Below, piece after piece: positions 1 through 8,658 of a stretch of 64,000 bases of DNA. The translations under genes and the position numbers were made by a program. Numbering within the stretch: the stretch's first letter is position 1; the number at the start of each line of letters is the position of its first letter. The notes beneath the pieces were generated by a model. That model saw only the letters and a list, made by a program, of their open reading frames with translations, did no database searches and was not told where the DNA came from. The DNA comes from Alistipes sp. dk3624 (GTDB lineage: Bacteria > Bacteroidota > Bacteroidia > Bacteroidales > Rikenellaceae), in contig NZ_CP045651.1 of the NCBI RefSeq assembly GCF_009557455.1, positions 1,674,001 to 1,738,000 on the forward strand, written 5' to 3'.

Positions 1-164
1 TGTTCCACGTAGCGGTCAATATCGGCATGACGATTGGTATCATGCCGGTAATCGGCATTCCGTTGCCGTTTTTCAGCTATGGCGGCTCGTCGCTGATCGC
101 CTTCACGATCCTGCTCTTCGTAGCGATCAAGCTGGACGCATCCAAACACGAACTGTTAACATAA
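1..164 (+). CDS. rodA: RodA, C-terminal end (partial)
   Basis: This is the last 53 residues of a SEDS-family peptidoglycan polymerase; the rest lies outside the window. The visible part reads from base 3 and contains the conserved stretch around [13 protein letters not shown], diagnostic of RodA/FtsW/SpoVE proteins, followed by a final membrane helix and a short tail ending in [11 protein letters not shown]. The LDAS-type tail and the IGIPLPF context fit RodA (cell elongation) better than FtsW. RodA polymerises glycan strands from lipid II in the inner membrane together with a class B PBP. The next gene begins 19 bases after the stop, so co-transcription is possible although the function is unrelated. 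Confidence 0.88.
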   Translation, partial: FHVAVNIGMTIGIMPVIGIPLPFFSYGGSSLIAFTILLFVAIKLDASKHELLT

Positions 165-183
165 CCCTAATCAGCCATACACC

Positions 184-2757
184 ATGTCGAATTCCCTGAA
201 AGGACTCACGCAGGACGAAGTAATCCGAAGCCGCGAACAATACGGCGCCAACCTGCTCACCCCGCCGAAACGCAAATCGCTGTGGCGCCTGTTCATCGAA
301 AAATTCAACGATCCGGTCATCCGCATCCTGCTGGTGGCGGCCGTGCTGTCGCTCGGGATCGGTTTCATACATAATGAATTCGCCGAAGCGATCGGCATTT
401 TCTGCGCGATCTTCCTGGCTACCGGCGTCGCATTCTGGTTCGAATACGACGCGATGAAGAAATTCGACGTGCTGAACAGCACCAACGACGACACGCCAGT
501 GAAAGCCGTCCGCGACGGAGCCGTCGCCGAGATCCCGAAAAAAGAGGTCGTGGTCGGCGACATCGTCCTGCTCGAAAGCGGCGAAGAGGTGCCTGCCGAC
601 GGAATTCTGCAGGAAGCCGTGTCGCTGAAGATCAACGAATCGACGCTGACCGGGGAACCGCAGATCGGCAAAACGACCGACCCGGCCCATTTCGACAAAG
701 AATCGACTTATCCGTCCGACCACGTCATGCGCGGAACGACCGTGGTCGAAGGCCATGGCGTCATGCAAGTGACCGCCGTAGGGGACGCCACCGAATTCGG
801 CAAAGTCGCCGAACAAGCCACCGTCGAGAGCAATGAAGAGACCCCGCTGAACCTGCAACTGCAACGCCTGTCGAAGCTGATCGGACGCGTCGGCATCTCG
901 CTGGCGATCGTCACGTTCGCAGCGCTGATCGTCAAAGGTATGCTGACGGGCGACTTGTTGACGGCCGACTGGCTGACCGTCGCAACCGAAGTGTTGCAAT
1001 ACTTCATGGTAGCCGTCACGCTGATCGTCGTGGCCGTGCCGGAAGGATTGCCGATGAGCGTCACGCTGTCGCTCGCGGTCAACATGCGGCGGATGCTCCG
1101 TACGAATAACCTCGTCCGGAAAATGCACGCCAGCGAAACGATGGGAGCGATCACGGTGATCTGCACCGACAAGACCGGCACGCTGACCCGCAATGAAATG
1201 CGCGTTTACGAAACCAAATTCTCCGAGGACGGGATCGACCCGCTGATCCGCGAAGGAATCGCCGCGAACTCGACCGCCTTCCTGGACGCGAACGGCAAAG
1301 TGATCGGCAACCCGACCGAAGGGGCATTGCTGCTGTGGCTCAAAGACCGGGGCGCCGACTACGCCGCGCTGCGCGACGCCGCGGAGACGGTCGATCAAAT
1401 GACCTTCACCACCGAACGCAAATTCATGGCGACACTGGTCGACTCGGCTTCCGGCAAACGCATTCTCTACATAAAAGGCGCTCCCGAAATCATCCTGGCC
1501 AAGTGCGCCGGTTTCGGGGCGAAAGCCGAAGTGGAAAAGCAACTGTCCGCCTACCAGAACATGGCGATGCGGACGCTCGGATTCGCTTACGCCGTATGCG
1601 ACGGCGTGGATACCTGCGACGAAGCGCTCGAACGCTGCCCGCTGCATTTCATCGGGATCGCCGCCATCTCCGACCCGGTACGCGACGACGTGCCGGCTGC
1701 CGTGGCAGAGTGCTTGTCCGCAGGTATCGACGTGAAAATCGTTACCGGCGACACCCCGGCGACGGCCAAAGAGATCGGTCGACAGATCGGCCTGTGGACG
1801 GCGGAAGACACCGACCGCAACCACATCACCGGCTCCGAATTCGCCGCGCTGAGCGACGAGGAACTGCTCGAACGGGTACAGTCGTTGAAGATCATGTCGC
1901 GCGCGCGGCCGCTGGACAAACAGCGGCTCGTAAGACTGTTGCAACAAAAAGGGGAAGTGGTGGCCGTCACCGGCGATGGCACGAACGACGCGCCGGCGCT
2001 GAATTTCGCGCAGGTCGGACTGTCGATGGGTACCGGAACCTCCGTAGCCAAAGAAGCCAGCGACATCACGCTGCTCGACGACTCGTTCAGCAGCATCGCC
2101 ACGGCCGTGATGTGGGGCCGCTCGCTGTACCGCAACATCCAGCGGTTCGTACTGTTCCAACTGACGATCAACTTCGTGGCGATCATCATCGTACTGTTCG
2201 GCTCGATTTTCGGCAGCGAATTGCCGCTGACCGTCACGCAAATGCTGTGGGTCAACCTGATCATGGACACTTTCGCGGCGCTGGCGCTCGCTTCGCTGCC
2301 GCCGAGCCGCAGCGTGATGCGCGAAAAACCGCGCAAAAACAGCGACTTCATCATTTCGCGCCCGATGATGCGCTCGATCGTCGGCGTCGGACTGCTTTTC
2401 GTCGCCGTACTGCTCGGCATACTGTACTACTTCGGATCGGCAATCACGATCTACGAGCTCTCCGCATTCTTCACGGTATTCGTCATGCTGCAATTCTGGA
2501 ACATGTTCAACGCGAAGGGATTCGGCACAACCACCCCGATCTGGAAAGCGGTCGGGGGCTGCGCCCCGTTTTTCGGCGTGCTGCTGCTAATCTTGGCCGG
2601 TCAATTCATCATCGTAACCTGGGGCGGAAACGTCTTCCGCACGGTTCCGCTCTCCGGCTGCGACTGGCTGACTATCATCGGAGCCACTTCGCTGGTGATG
2701 TGGGGCGGCGAGTTGACCCGCGCGCTGAGTTCCCGCCGCAGGCACACAACGAAATAG
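184..2757 (+). CDS. Calcium-translocating P-type ATPase (PMCA-like, type IIB)
   Basis: An 857-residue P-type ATPase that most likely exports Ca2+ from the cytoplasm using ATP. In order it shows an N-terminal cation-ATPase domain, two membrane helices (about residues 40-85), the actuator domain with an ESTLTGEP loop near residue 155, a helix pair with the PEGLP ion-binding motif near residue 286, the phosphorylation loop DKTGTLT with the aspartyl nucleophile at about D329, the hinge GDGTNDAPAL near residue 600, and a C-terminal group of six helices. PEGLP and overall length match bacterial PMCA/SERCA-type calcium pumps; other divalent cations cannot be excluded. The ATG at 184 lies 19 bases after rodA. 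Family assignment is secure; substrate is inferred. Confidence 0.88.
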   Translation: MSNSLKGLTQDEVIRSREQYGANLLTPPKRKSLWRLFIEKFNDPVIRILLVAAVLSLGIGFIHNEFAEAIGIFCAIFLATGVAFWFEYDAMKKFDVLNSTNDDTPVKAVRDGAVAEIPKKEVVVGDIVLLESGEEVPADGILQEAVSLKINESTLTGEPQIGKTTDPAHFDKESTYPSDHVMRGTTVVEGHGVMQVTAVGDATEFGKVAEQATVESNEETPLNLQLQRLSKLIGRVGISLAIVTFAALIVKGMLTGDLLTADWLTVATEVLQYFMVAVTLIVVAVPEGLPMSVTLSLAVNMRRMLRTNNLVRKMHASETMGAITVICTDKTGTLTRNEMRVYETKFSEDGIDPLIREGIAANSTAFLDANGKVIGNPTEGALLLWLKDRGADYAALRDAAETVDQMTFTTERKFMATLVDSASGKRILYIKGAPEIILAKCAGFGAKAEVEKQLSAYQNMAMRTLGFAYAVCDGVDTCDEALERCPLHFIGIAAISDPVRDDVPAAVAECLSAGIDVKIVTGDTPATAKEIGRQIGLWTAEDTDRNHITGSEFAALSDEELLERVQSLKIMSRARPLDKQRLVRLLQQKGEVVAVTGDGTNDAPALNFAQVGLSMGTGTSVAKEASDITLLDDSFSSIATAVMWGRSLYRNIQRFVLFQLTINFVAIIIVLFGSIFGSELPLTVTQMLWVNLIMDTFAALALASLPPSRSVMREKPRKNSDFIISRPMMRSIVGVGLLFVAVLLGILYYFGSAITIYELSAFFTVFVMLQFWNMFNAKGFGTTTPIWKAVGGCAPFFGVLLLILAGQFIIVTWGGNVFRTVPLSGCDWLTIIGATSLVMWGGELTRALSSRRRHTTK

Positions 2758-2778
2758 ACCGGGACGCAGAAGGGCAAG

Positions 2779-3021
2779 CTATCCGACCCCGGCGCACCCG
2801 GGAAACAGGCGTGCGAACCACGATTTTCCGGAAGCGATCCGCACCCCATTGCGGTAACAGGCGCCCGCTTCTTCTGCCGGATAATATCCTTCGAACAGGT
2901 CGACGATCAGATCGGCTTCGAACAACGTTTCGAAGCCCAATTCAATGGTTTTTTGCACATTGTGGTGCGAACCGACCACGTCGACGATCCACTGCGCGTC
3001 GGCAGAAGCGAACGACCCTTT
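2779..3021 (-). pseudogene. Relic of an HD-domain phosphohydrolase (C-terminal fragment)
   Basis: The 412-base gap between the calcium pump and the next gene holds an 80-codon open stretch on the minus strand that begins right after a stop codon and has no ATG. Its translation contains IVDVVGSHHN, then FETLFEADLIVDL, then a tail ASGKSWFARLFPG. This order (VGxHH, about 20 residues, then a D-A/E-A-D-x-L-V motif, then a short C-terminal helix) is that of the second half of small HD-superfamily hydrolases. The metal-binding HD pair normally found upstream is absent; the bases beyond 3021 run into the promoter of the next gene. It is probably the remnant of a deleted gene. Family resemblance is judged by eye. 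Confidence 0.45.
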
Positions 3022-3114
3022 TCAATATCCGATCCACCCTGTTTTCCATACGCTTCCGTTTAGTCCGGCCGGCAATTCCGGCCCTTTCCGCAAAATTAGG
3101 AAAAAGGGTATAAA

Positions 3115-3146
3115 ATTGCATATCACCGTTAAAAAACATACATTTG
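3115..3146 (+). promoter_or_regulatory. Bacteroidota-type promoter
   Basis: ATTG at 3115-3118, a 20-base spacer and TACATTTG at 3139-3146 fit the Bacteroidota primary-sigma consensus (TTTG, 19-21 bases, TAnnTTTG). It lies 23 bases before the ATG of the MauE/DoxX gene. Confidence 0.6.
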
Positions 3147-3169
3147 TCAACTAACCAATCACAAACGCC

Positions 3170-4417
3170 ATGAAAAAACATACTTTCCTGACCGGACTGC
3201 TGCGATGGATCGTTGCAGGAATATTTATTTTTTCGGGGTTTGTCAAAGCCGTCGATCCGTGGGGCACGGCCATCAAATTCGGAGAATATTTCAACACCTT
3301 CGGAATGGGTTGGCTGTCCGGAGCCGAATACACCTTTTCGATCCTGCTGTCCGCCTCGGAAATGCTGCTGGGATTCTGCCTGCTGTTCCGTATCCGGGAA
3401 AAGAGCGTCACGACACTGTTGACGATCCTGCTCGGATTCTTCACGCTGCTGACTTTCGTGCTCGCCCTGTGGAACCCGGTGGCCGACTGCGGCTGTTTCG
3501 GCGACTTCGTCAAACTGACCAACTGGCAGACCTTTTTCAAAAACGTAATCCTGCTGCTGTTTACCGTCGTCCTGTGGCGCACGGCTTGGAAACAGCCTTT
3601 CAGACAGCACAACCGTTACGCCTCGACAGTCGAATGGAGCATGATCTTTTTCTTCGGGCTGCTGTCGTCTGGGATCGGATTGTACAGCCTGCGCCACCTG
3701 CCTCCGATCGACTTTTTGCCGTTCCGCATCGGCGTGAACATCCCGTCGCAGCTGGAAGGTTACGGCAACGATACGCAGACAACGCTGATCTACAAGGACC
3801 GCACGACCGGACAGCAACGCGAATTCGACCTTGCCGATACGACCTGGTACGACACGCTGCGCTGGGAATACGTCGACACCCGGATCGTAGAAAACAACCG
3901 CAAGCGGCGAAGCGAAATCCAGGACTTTTCCGTTTTCAACGCCGACGAGAATTATGCGCCGACGCTGCTGGCTTCGACCCGCGAAGTTTTCCTGATCGCG
4001 CTGAACCCGATCGACCGGCCGTTGTCTTCGATATGCAGCCGGCAAATCGAACAAACCGTGCGCTATGCCGTGAAATACAACTACCCGGTCGTATGCGTCA
4101 CCGCCTCGGCGTTACCCGAAGACGGGAAAATAACTTTCGGCGACAGTCGTATCCCGGTTTACAACATGGACGGCACGACGCTGAAAATGCTGATCCGCGC
4201 CCGGGCGGGACTCGTACTACTGAAAGAGGGGACGATCCTCGGCAAATGGAACTGCCGCGACATCCCGAATTTCGAACGGGATTACGACGGCCGGACGCCG
4301 CTCGAAACGGTCACCGAACGGCGCGACCGCAACAACCGCATCTGGCCGCTGGGCCTCCTTGCAGCCGCCTTGGCGTTCATTTACGTCGCCTATACGTCAC
4401 GACGCGTCAAAGAATAA
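3170..4417 (+). CDS. MauE/DoxX-family membrane protein with C-terminal redoxin-like domain
   Basis: A 415-residue membrane protein. Residues 1-150 form a four-helix DoxX/MauE-type domain with the pattern GFVKAVDPWGTAIKFGEYF and a CGCFGD motif (C107 and C109), typical of MauE-related proteins thought to move reducing equivalents across the membrane. A further helix lies around residues 155-175. Residues 180-385 form a soluble part that reads like a degraded thioredoxin-like fold, with no CxxC. A last helix (IWPLGLLAAALAFIYVAY) ends the protein. It stands alone with its own promoter and terminator. The redox role comes from the family and the cysteine pair; the exact partner is unknown. Confidence 0.7.
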   Translation: MKKHTFLTGLLRWIVAGIFIFSGFVKAVDPWGTAIKFGEYFNTFGMGWLSGAEYTFSILLSASEMLLGFCLLFRIREKSVTTLLTILLGFFTLLTFVLALWNPVADCGCFGDFVKLTNWQTFFKNVILLLFTVVLWRTAWKQPFRQHNRYASTVEWSMIFFFGLLSSGIGLYSLRHLPPIDFLPFRIGVNIPSQLEGYGNDTQTTLIYKDRTTGQQREFDLADTTWYDTLRWEYVDTRIVENNRKRRSEIQDFSVFNADENYAPTLLASTREVFLIALNPIDRPLSSICSRQIEQTVRYAVKYNYPVVCVTASALPEDGKITFGDSRIPVYNMDGTTLKMLIRARAGLVLLKEGTILGKWNCRDIPNFERDYDGRTPLETVTERRDRNNRIWPLGLLAAALAFIYVAYTSRRVKE

Positions 4418-4438
4418 TTTTTTTCGAAAGTCGATCCG

Positions 4439-4474
4439 GAATGTCCGCGGCCCGAAAACCGCGGACATTCTTTT
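4439..4474 (+). terminator. Rho-independent terminator
   Basis: GAATGTCCGCGG at 4439-4450 pairs perfectly with CCGCGGACATTC at 4459-4470 around an 8-base loop and is followed by TTTT. It lies 21 bases after the MauE/DoxX stop. Confidence 0.8.
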
Positions 4475-4543
4475 CATAACCGTCCGCCGCCGGACGGCAT
4501 GGCATGATTTTAGCTGAAGGTCAGCCATATCAGACTATCGCTT

Positions 4544-5584
4544 ATGAATGCCAAACTCATTTTCACCGCCGGCATCCTGGTGTCGCTGCAAAACTGCGGC
4601 CATTCCGGGACACAACCCGCGCAACAAGAGATCCGCCCGGTAAAAGTATACGCCACCCAACCGCTCGGCTCGGTCGACAAGGACTTCGCCGGCATGTCCG
4701 TAGCCGACGATATTTCGAACCTGGCTTTCCGGATCTCGGGACAAATCCTAAAGATGAACGTCATCACCGGCCAGAGCGTCAAAAAAGGGGATGTAATCGC
4801 CGAGATCAACCCGCGCGAGTATTCGCTGCAAATGGAGGCCGACAAAGCCACCTACCTGACCGCCCGGTCGCAAATGGAGCGAAACAAACGGCTGCTCGAG
4901 AAGCAGGCGATCTCCCGCCAGGACTACGAAATGGCCGACGCCGCCTACGTCCGTGCGAAATCCGCTTACGAGAATTCTCAAACGACCCTCGCGGATACCC
5001 GACTGCGCGCGCCGTTCGCAGGGGCCGTCGAAAAGAAGTACGTAGACAACTACCAGCAGGTGATGGCCGGCGAACCGGTCGTGCGGCTGGTAAACCCGAT
5101 CACCGAGAGCGTCATGTTCACGATGCCGGAGAGCGGATTGCAGACATTGAAGATCCCCGGCATCCGGTTCTCGGTAAAATTTGACAACTACCCGGGCGTC
5201 ACGTTCGGCGCGCGGCTGAAAGAATACGTGCAGACCTCGACGCAGGCGACCGGCATCTCCGTCACGTTGACGCTCGAGGGAGAGAACCTGAAAAAATACG
5301 ACATCGCTCCCGGCATGTCGTGCATGATCAACCTGCGGGTGAACAATCCCGACCGCCCCGGTCTGACGGCCGTACCGCTGACCGCCGTATTCGAACGCAA
5401 CGACAGCAACTACGTCTGGACGATAGACCGCGAACGCCGCACCCGGCTGAACCGGGTCGAACTCGGCGAGCCGATCGGCAGCGACATGATCGCCGTCGAG
5501 AGCGGGTTGCTGCCCGGCGACACGGTCGTCACGGCGGGCATCTACCGGATCAATCCGAACGAAACGGTAAAAATCATCAAATAA
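4544..5584 (+). CDS. RND efflux periplasmic adaptor subunit (MFP family)
   Basis: A 346-residue membrane-fusion protein that should bridge the inner-membrane permease and the TolC-like channel encoded next. The N-terminus is a short hydrophobic signal ending at C18 (context SLQNC), so it may be a lipoprotein, although the lipobox is atypical. It is followed by a barrel-sandwich (lipoyl-like) half, an alpha-helical hairpin around residues 95-150 (YLTARSQMERNKRLLEKQ), the returning half with RAPFAGAVEKKYVDNYQ, and beta-barrel and membrane-proximal domains. The length is usual for the family. The permease starts 7 bases after the stop, indicating an operon. The substrate cannot be read from the sequence. 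Confidence 0.88.
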   Translation: MNAKLIFTAGILVSLQNCGHSGTQPAQQEIRPVKVYATQPLGSVDKDFAGMSVADDISNLAFRISGQILKMNVITGQSVKKGDVIAEINPREYSLQMEADKATYLTARSQMERNKRLLEKQAISRQDYEMADAAYVRAKSAYENSQTTLADTRLRAPFAGAVEKKYVDNYQQVMAGEPVVRLVNPITESVMFTMPESGLQTLKIPGIRFSVKFDNYPGVTFGARLKEYVQTSTQATGISVTLTLEGENLKKYDIAPGMSCMINLRVNNPDRPGLTAVPLTAVFERNDSNYVWTIDRERRTRLNRVELGEPIGSDMIAVESGLLPGDTVVTAGIYRINPNETVKIIK

Positions 5585-5591
5585 CCGGACC

Positions 5592-8500
5592 ATGAATCTA
5601 CCCCGCTACTCGCTCGACAACCGCAAGGTTATCTTTTTTTTCCTGGCCATACTGCTCGTCGGCGGCATTGTCGCTTTCACGCAACTGGGCAAAAAGGAAG
5701 ACTCGCCATTCGTCATTAAAAGCGCGGCGATCGTCACCCGCTATCCCGGAGCGACGCCCGAAGAGGTCGAACAATTGATCACCGAACCGATCGAACGCGA
5801 AATCCAGTCGATGCGCCGCGTCTACAAGATCACGTCCGAGTCGTGGTACGGCATGTCGAAAATCATGATCGAACTGCAACCCTCGACGCCGGCCGGCGAG
5901 ATGCCGCAGATGTGGGACGAACTGCGCCGCAAAATCATGAACGTGCAGCCCGCGCTGCCCGACGGGGCGTCGAACATCTCGGTCAGCGACGATTTCGGCG
6001 ACGTCTTCGGCATCTATTACGGACTCTCGGCCGACGAAGGATTTACCTACGAAGAGATGCGCGACTGGGCGCAGCGAATCAAGACCGAACTGGTGACGGT
6101 GCCCGGCGTGCAGAAAGTCACGCTGTTCGGCGAACAGAACGGGGTGGTGAACGTCTACCTCAGCATGTCGGCCCTCGGCAACCTGTTCATCACGCCCGAC
6201 GAAGTAATCCGCATCCTCAGCGGGCAGAACACGCTGGTCGGCAGCGGCGAAAAAATGGCCGGCCAGATGCAGATCAAGATCATCGAAACGGGAACTTATA
6301 AGAACCTCGACGACATCCGCAACCAGATTCTGACCTCGACCCAGGGTCTTCAGGTGCGCCTGGGCGACATCGCCCGGATCGAAGCGGGCTATGCCGAACC
6401 GCCAGGCACACTGATGCGCGTCAACGGCCGGCGGGCCATCGGGATCGGCGTTTCGACCGACCCGGAAAAAGACGTCGTCAAAACCGGCGCGCTGATCGAA
6501 CGGAAACTGGCCGAGCTGAACCCGCAGATACCGATCGGCATCACGCTACAGACGCTCTATCCGGAAAACCAGATCGCTCGGGAAGCCAACAATACCTTCA
6601 TCGTCAACCTGATCGAATCGATTTCGATCGTAATCGTACTGATCATGCTGATCATGGGTCTGCGCGCCGGCATATTGATCGGCAGTTCGCTGATCTTCGC
6701 CATCGGCGGCACGCTGCTGATCATGCAGTTTCTCGGCGTCGGCCTGAACCGTACTTCGCTGGCCGGATTCATCATCGCGATGGGAATGCTGGTCGATAAC
6801 GCGATCGTCGTAACCGACAACGCGCAAAACGCGATCCTGCGCGGCGCGCGACGACGGCAGGCGCTGATCGACGGAGCTACCGGACCGCAATGGGGCCTGC
6901 TCGGAGCCACGTTCATTGCGATCTGCTCGTTCCTGCCGCTGTACCTGGCCCCGTCGGCGGTCGCCGAGATCGTCAAACCGCTGTTCGTCGTCGTAGCCAT
7001 TTCGCTGTTGCTGAGCTGGATGCTCGCGCTGAGCCAAACCCCGCTATTCGGCAGCTACATTCTGAAAGAACAAACGCAGGCGGCTCCGCGAGACCCTTAC
7101 GACCGGAAATTCTACCGCCTGTTCGACCAGTTGCTCGAACGGCTGATCCGCCGGCGCTGGTGGGTCGCGGGGATCATGGTCGCGCTGTTCGCCGGGTCGC
7201 TGCTGGTCATGGGAGCCATGCCGCAAAATTTTTTTCCGAACCTCGACAAGCCCTATTTTCGGGCCGACTGTTTCCTGCCCGACGGCTACAATATCCGGGA
7301 TATGGAACGGAACATAATGCGGCTCGAAGAGTGGTTGTTACGGCAACCGTCCGTTAAGAACGTCTCGGCGACGATGGGCAGTTCTCCTCCGCGGTACTAC
7401 CTGGCCAGCACTTCGTTCGGCCCGAAACCCAATTTCGGCAACCTGCTGGTGGAATTGACCGCGAAAGACTCGACGGCGGCGGTGGAGGAGCGTTTCAACG
7501 CCTATGCCCGCGCCAATTTCCCCGACCTGCTGGTACGCTCGTCGCTGTTCAAACTGTCGCCTGCGGTCGAAGCGGCCATCGAAATCGGATTCATCGGTCC
7601 CGACATCGACACGCTCGCCGCGCTGACCGAACAGACCGAAAGGTTGATGCGCGAGATCCCGGAAGTCACCGACATCCGCAGCAGTTGGGGCAACCCGATC
7701 CCGGTCTGGGAACCCGTTTATTCGCAGGAAAAAGGGCCCCGGCTCGGCATCACGCGACTCGCGGCAGCCCAGCAGATGACCATCGCCACCTCGGGCTACC
7801 AACTCGGCGAGTACCGTCATAAGGATCAGTTCATGCCGATTCTGCTGGTCGACGACGACCGGGCCGATTTCAACCTGAATAACCTGCGATCGGTGCCGAT
7901 CTACTCGCCGAAAGGCAATGTCTATCCGCTCGAGCAGGTCGTCGACCGTTTTGATTTCGGATTCCGTTACGGCACGATCAAGCGCTACAACCGCGAACGG
8001 GTGATGATGGCCCAGTGCGACCCGGTACGCGGAGCCAATACGAAAGCGGCTTTCGGCAAGGTGCTCGAACAAGTGCGGTCGCGGATCGCGCTGCCCGAAG
8101 GCTACGACCTGAAGATCTTCGGCGAAGAACAGGGACAACAGGAGTCGAACGCTGCGCTGGCCGCCAACATGCCGCTCACGTTCATACTGATATTCATCAC
8201 GCTGCTGCTGCTGTTCCGTACCTACAAAAAACCGGTCGTCATCGTGCTGATGGTGCCGATGATTTTCATTGGCGTCGTCGTCGGCCTGTTGGCTACCGGC
8301 AAACAGTTCGACTTTTTCGCGATGCTCGGCCTGTTGGGACTCGTCGGCATGAACATCAAGAACGCCATCGTACTGGTCGACCAGATCGGCGCCGAAACGG
8401 CAGTCGGCAAAAGCCCCTACGACGCCGTTCTGTCGGCGACCCGATCGAGAATCGTCCCGGTCATGATGGCCTCCGGCACCACGATCCTCGGTATGCTGCC

Positions 8501-8645
8501 GCTGCTGTTCGATTCGATGTTCGGCGGCATGGCCGCCACGATCATGGGCGGACTGCTGGTCGCTTCGCTGCTGACTATTCTGGTACTGCCCGTCGCTTAC
8601 TGCCTGTTTTTCGGAATCCGTAAACCGGCGCCTGCAAACCCTTAA
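5592..8645 (+). CDS. RND efflux transporter permease (AcrB/HAE1 family)
   Basis: A 1017-residue proton-driven export pump of the inner membrane. It has the RND layout: helix 1 near residues 12-32, a large periplasmic loop with ATPEEVEQLITEPIE, helices 2-6 with GMLVDNAIVV (D402 in the position of the AcrB proton-relay aspartate), a second loop, and helices 8-12 containing GMNIKNAIVLVDQI. The aspartate that is usually doubled in AcrB is a single D followed by N here, a common variant. It lies between the adaptor (7-base gap) and TolC-like gene (13-base gap), making a complete tripartite pump. The substrate may be drugs, lipids or dyes; nothing in the sequence decides this. Confidence 0.92.
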   Translation: MNLPRYSLDNRKVIFFFLAILLVGGIVAFTQLGKKEDSPFVIKSAAIVTRYPGATPEEVEQLITEPIEREIQSMRRVYKITSESWYGMSKIMIELQPSTPAGEMPQMWDELRRKIMNVQPALPDGASNISVSDDFGDVFGIYYGLSADEGFTYEEMRDWAQRIKTELVTVPGVQKVTLFGEQNGVVNVYLSMSALGNLFITPDEVIRILSGQNTLVGSGEKMAGQMQIKIIETGTYKNLDDIRNQILTSTQGLQVRLGDIARIEAGYAEPPGTLMRVNGRRAIGIGVSTDPEKDVVKTGALIERKLAELNPQIPIGITLQTLYPENQIAREANNTFIVNLIESISIVIVLIMLIMGLRAGILIGSSLIFAIGGTLLIMQFLGVGLNRTSLAGFIIAMGMLVDNAIVVTDNAQNAILRGARRRQALIDGATGPQWGLLGATFIAICSFLPLYLAPSAVAEIVKPLFVVVAISLLLSWMLALSQTPLFGSYILKEQTQAAPRDPYDRKFYRLFDQLLERLIRRRWWVAGIMVALFAGSLLVMGAMPQNFFPNLDKPYFRADCFLPDGYNIRDMERNIMRLEEWLLRQPSVKNVSATMGSSPPRYYLASTSFGPKPNFGNLLVELTAKDSTAAVEERFNAYARANFPDLLVRSSLFKLSPAVEAAIEIGFIGPDIDTLAALTEQTERLMREIPEVTDIRSSWGNPIPVWEPVYSQEKGPRLGITRLAAAQQMTIATSGYQLGEYRHKDQFMPILLVDDDRADFNLNNLRSVPIYSPKGNVYPLEQVVDRFDFGFRYGTIKRYNRERVMMAQCDPVRGANTKAAFGKVLEQVRSRIALPEGYDLKIFGEEQGQQESNAALAANMPLTFILIFITLLLLFRTYKKPVVIVLMVPMIFIGVVVGLLATGKQFDFFAMLGLLGLVGMNIKNAIVLVDQIGAETAVGKSPYDAVLSATRSRIVPVMMASGTTILGMLPLLFDSMFGGMAATIMGGLLVASLLTILVLPVAYCLFFGIRKPAPANP

Positions 8646-8658
8646 AACAAACCCCGCA

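Noticed and set aside
127-2493. 788-codon open frame antisense to the calcium ATPase
   Set aside because: The translation is rich in R, D, H and Q with no domain, and it mirrors the codon pattern of the clear P-type ATPase on the plus strand.
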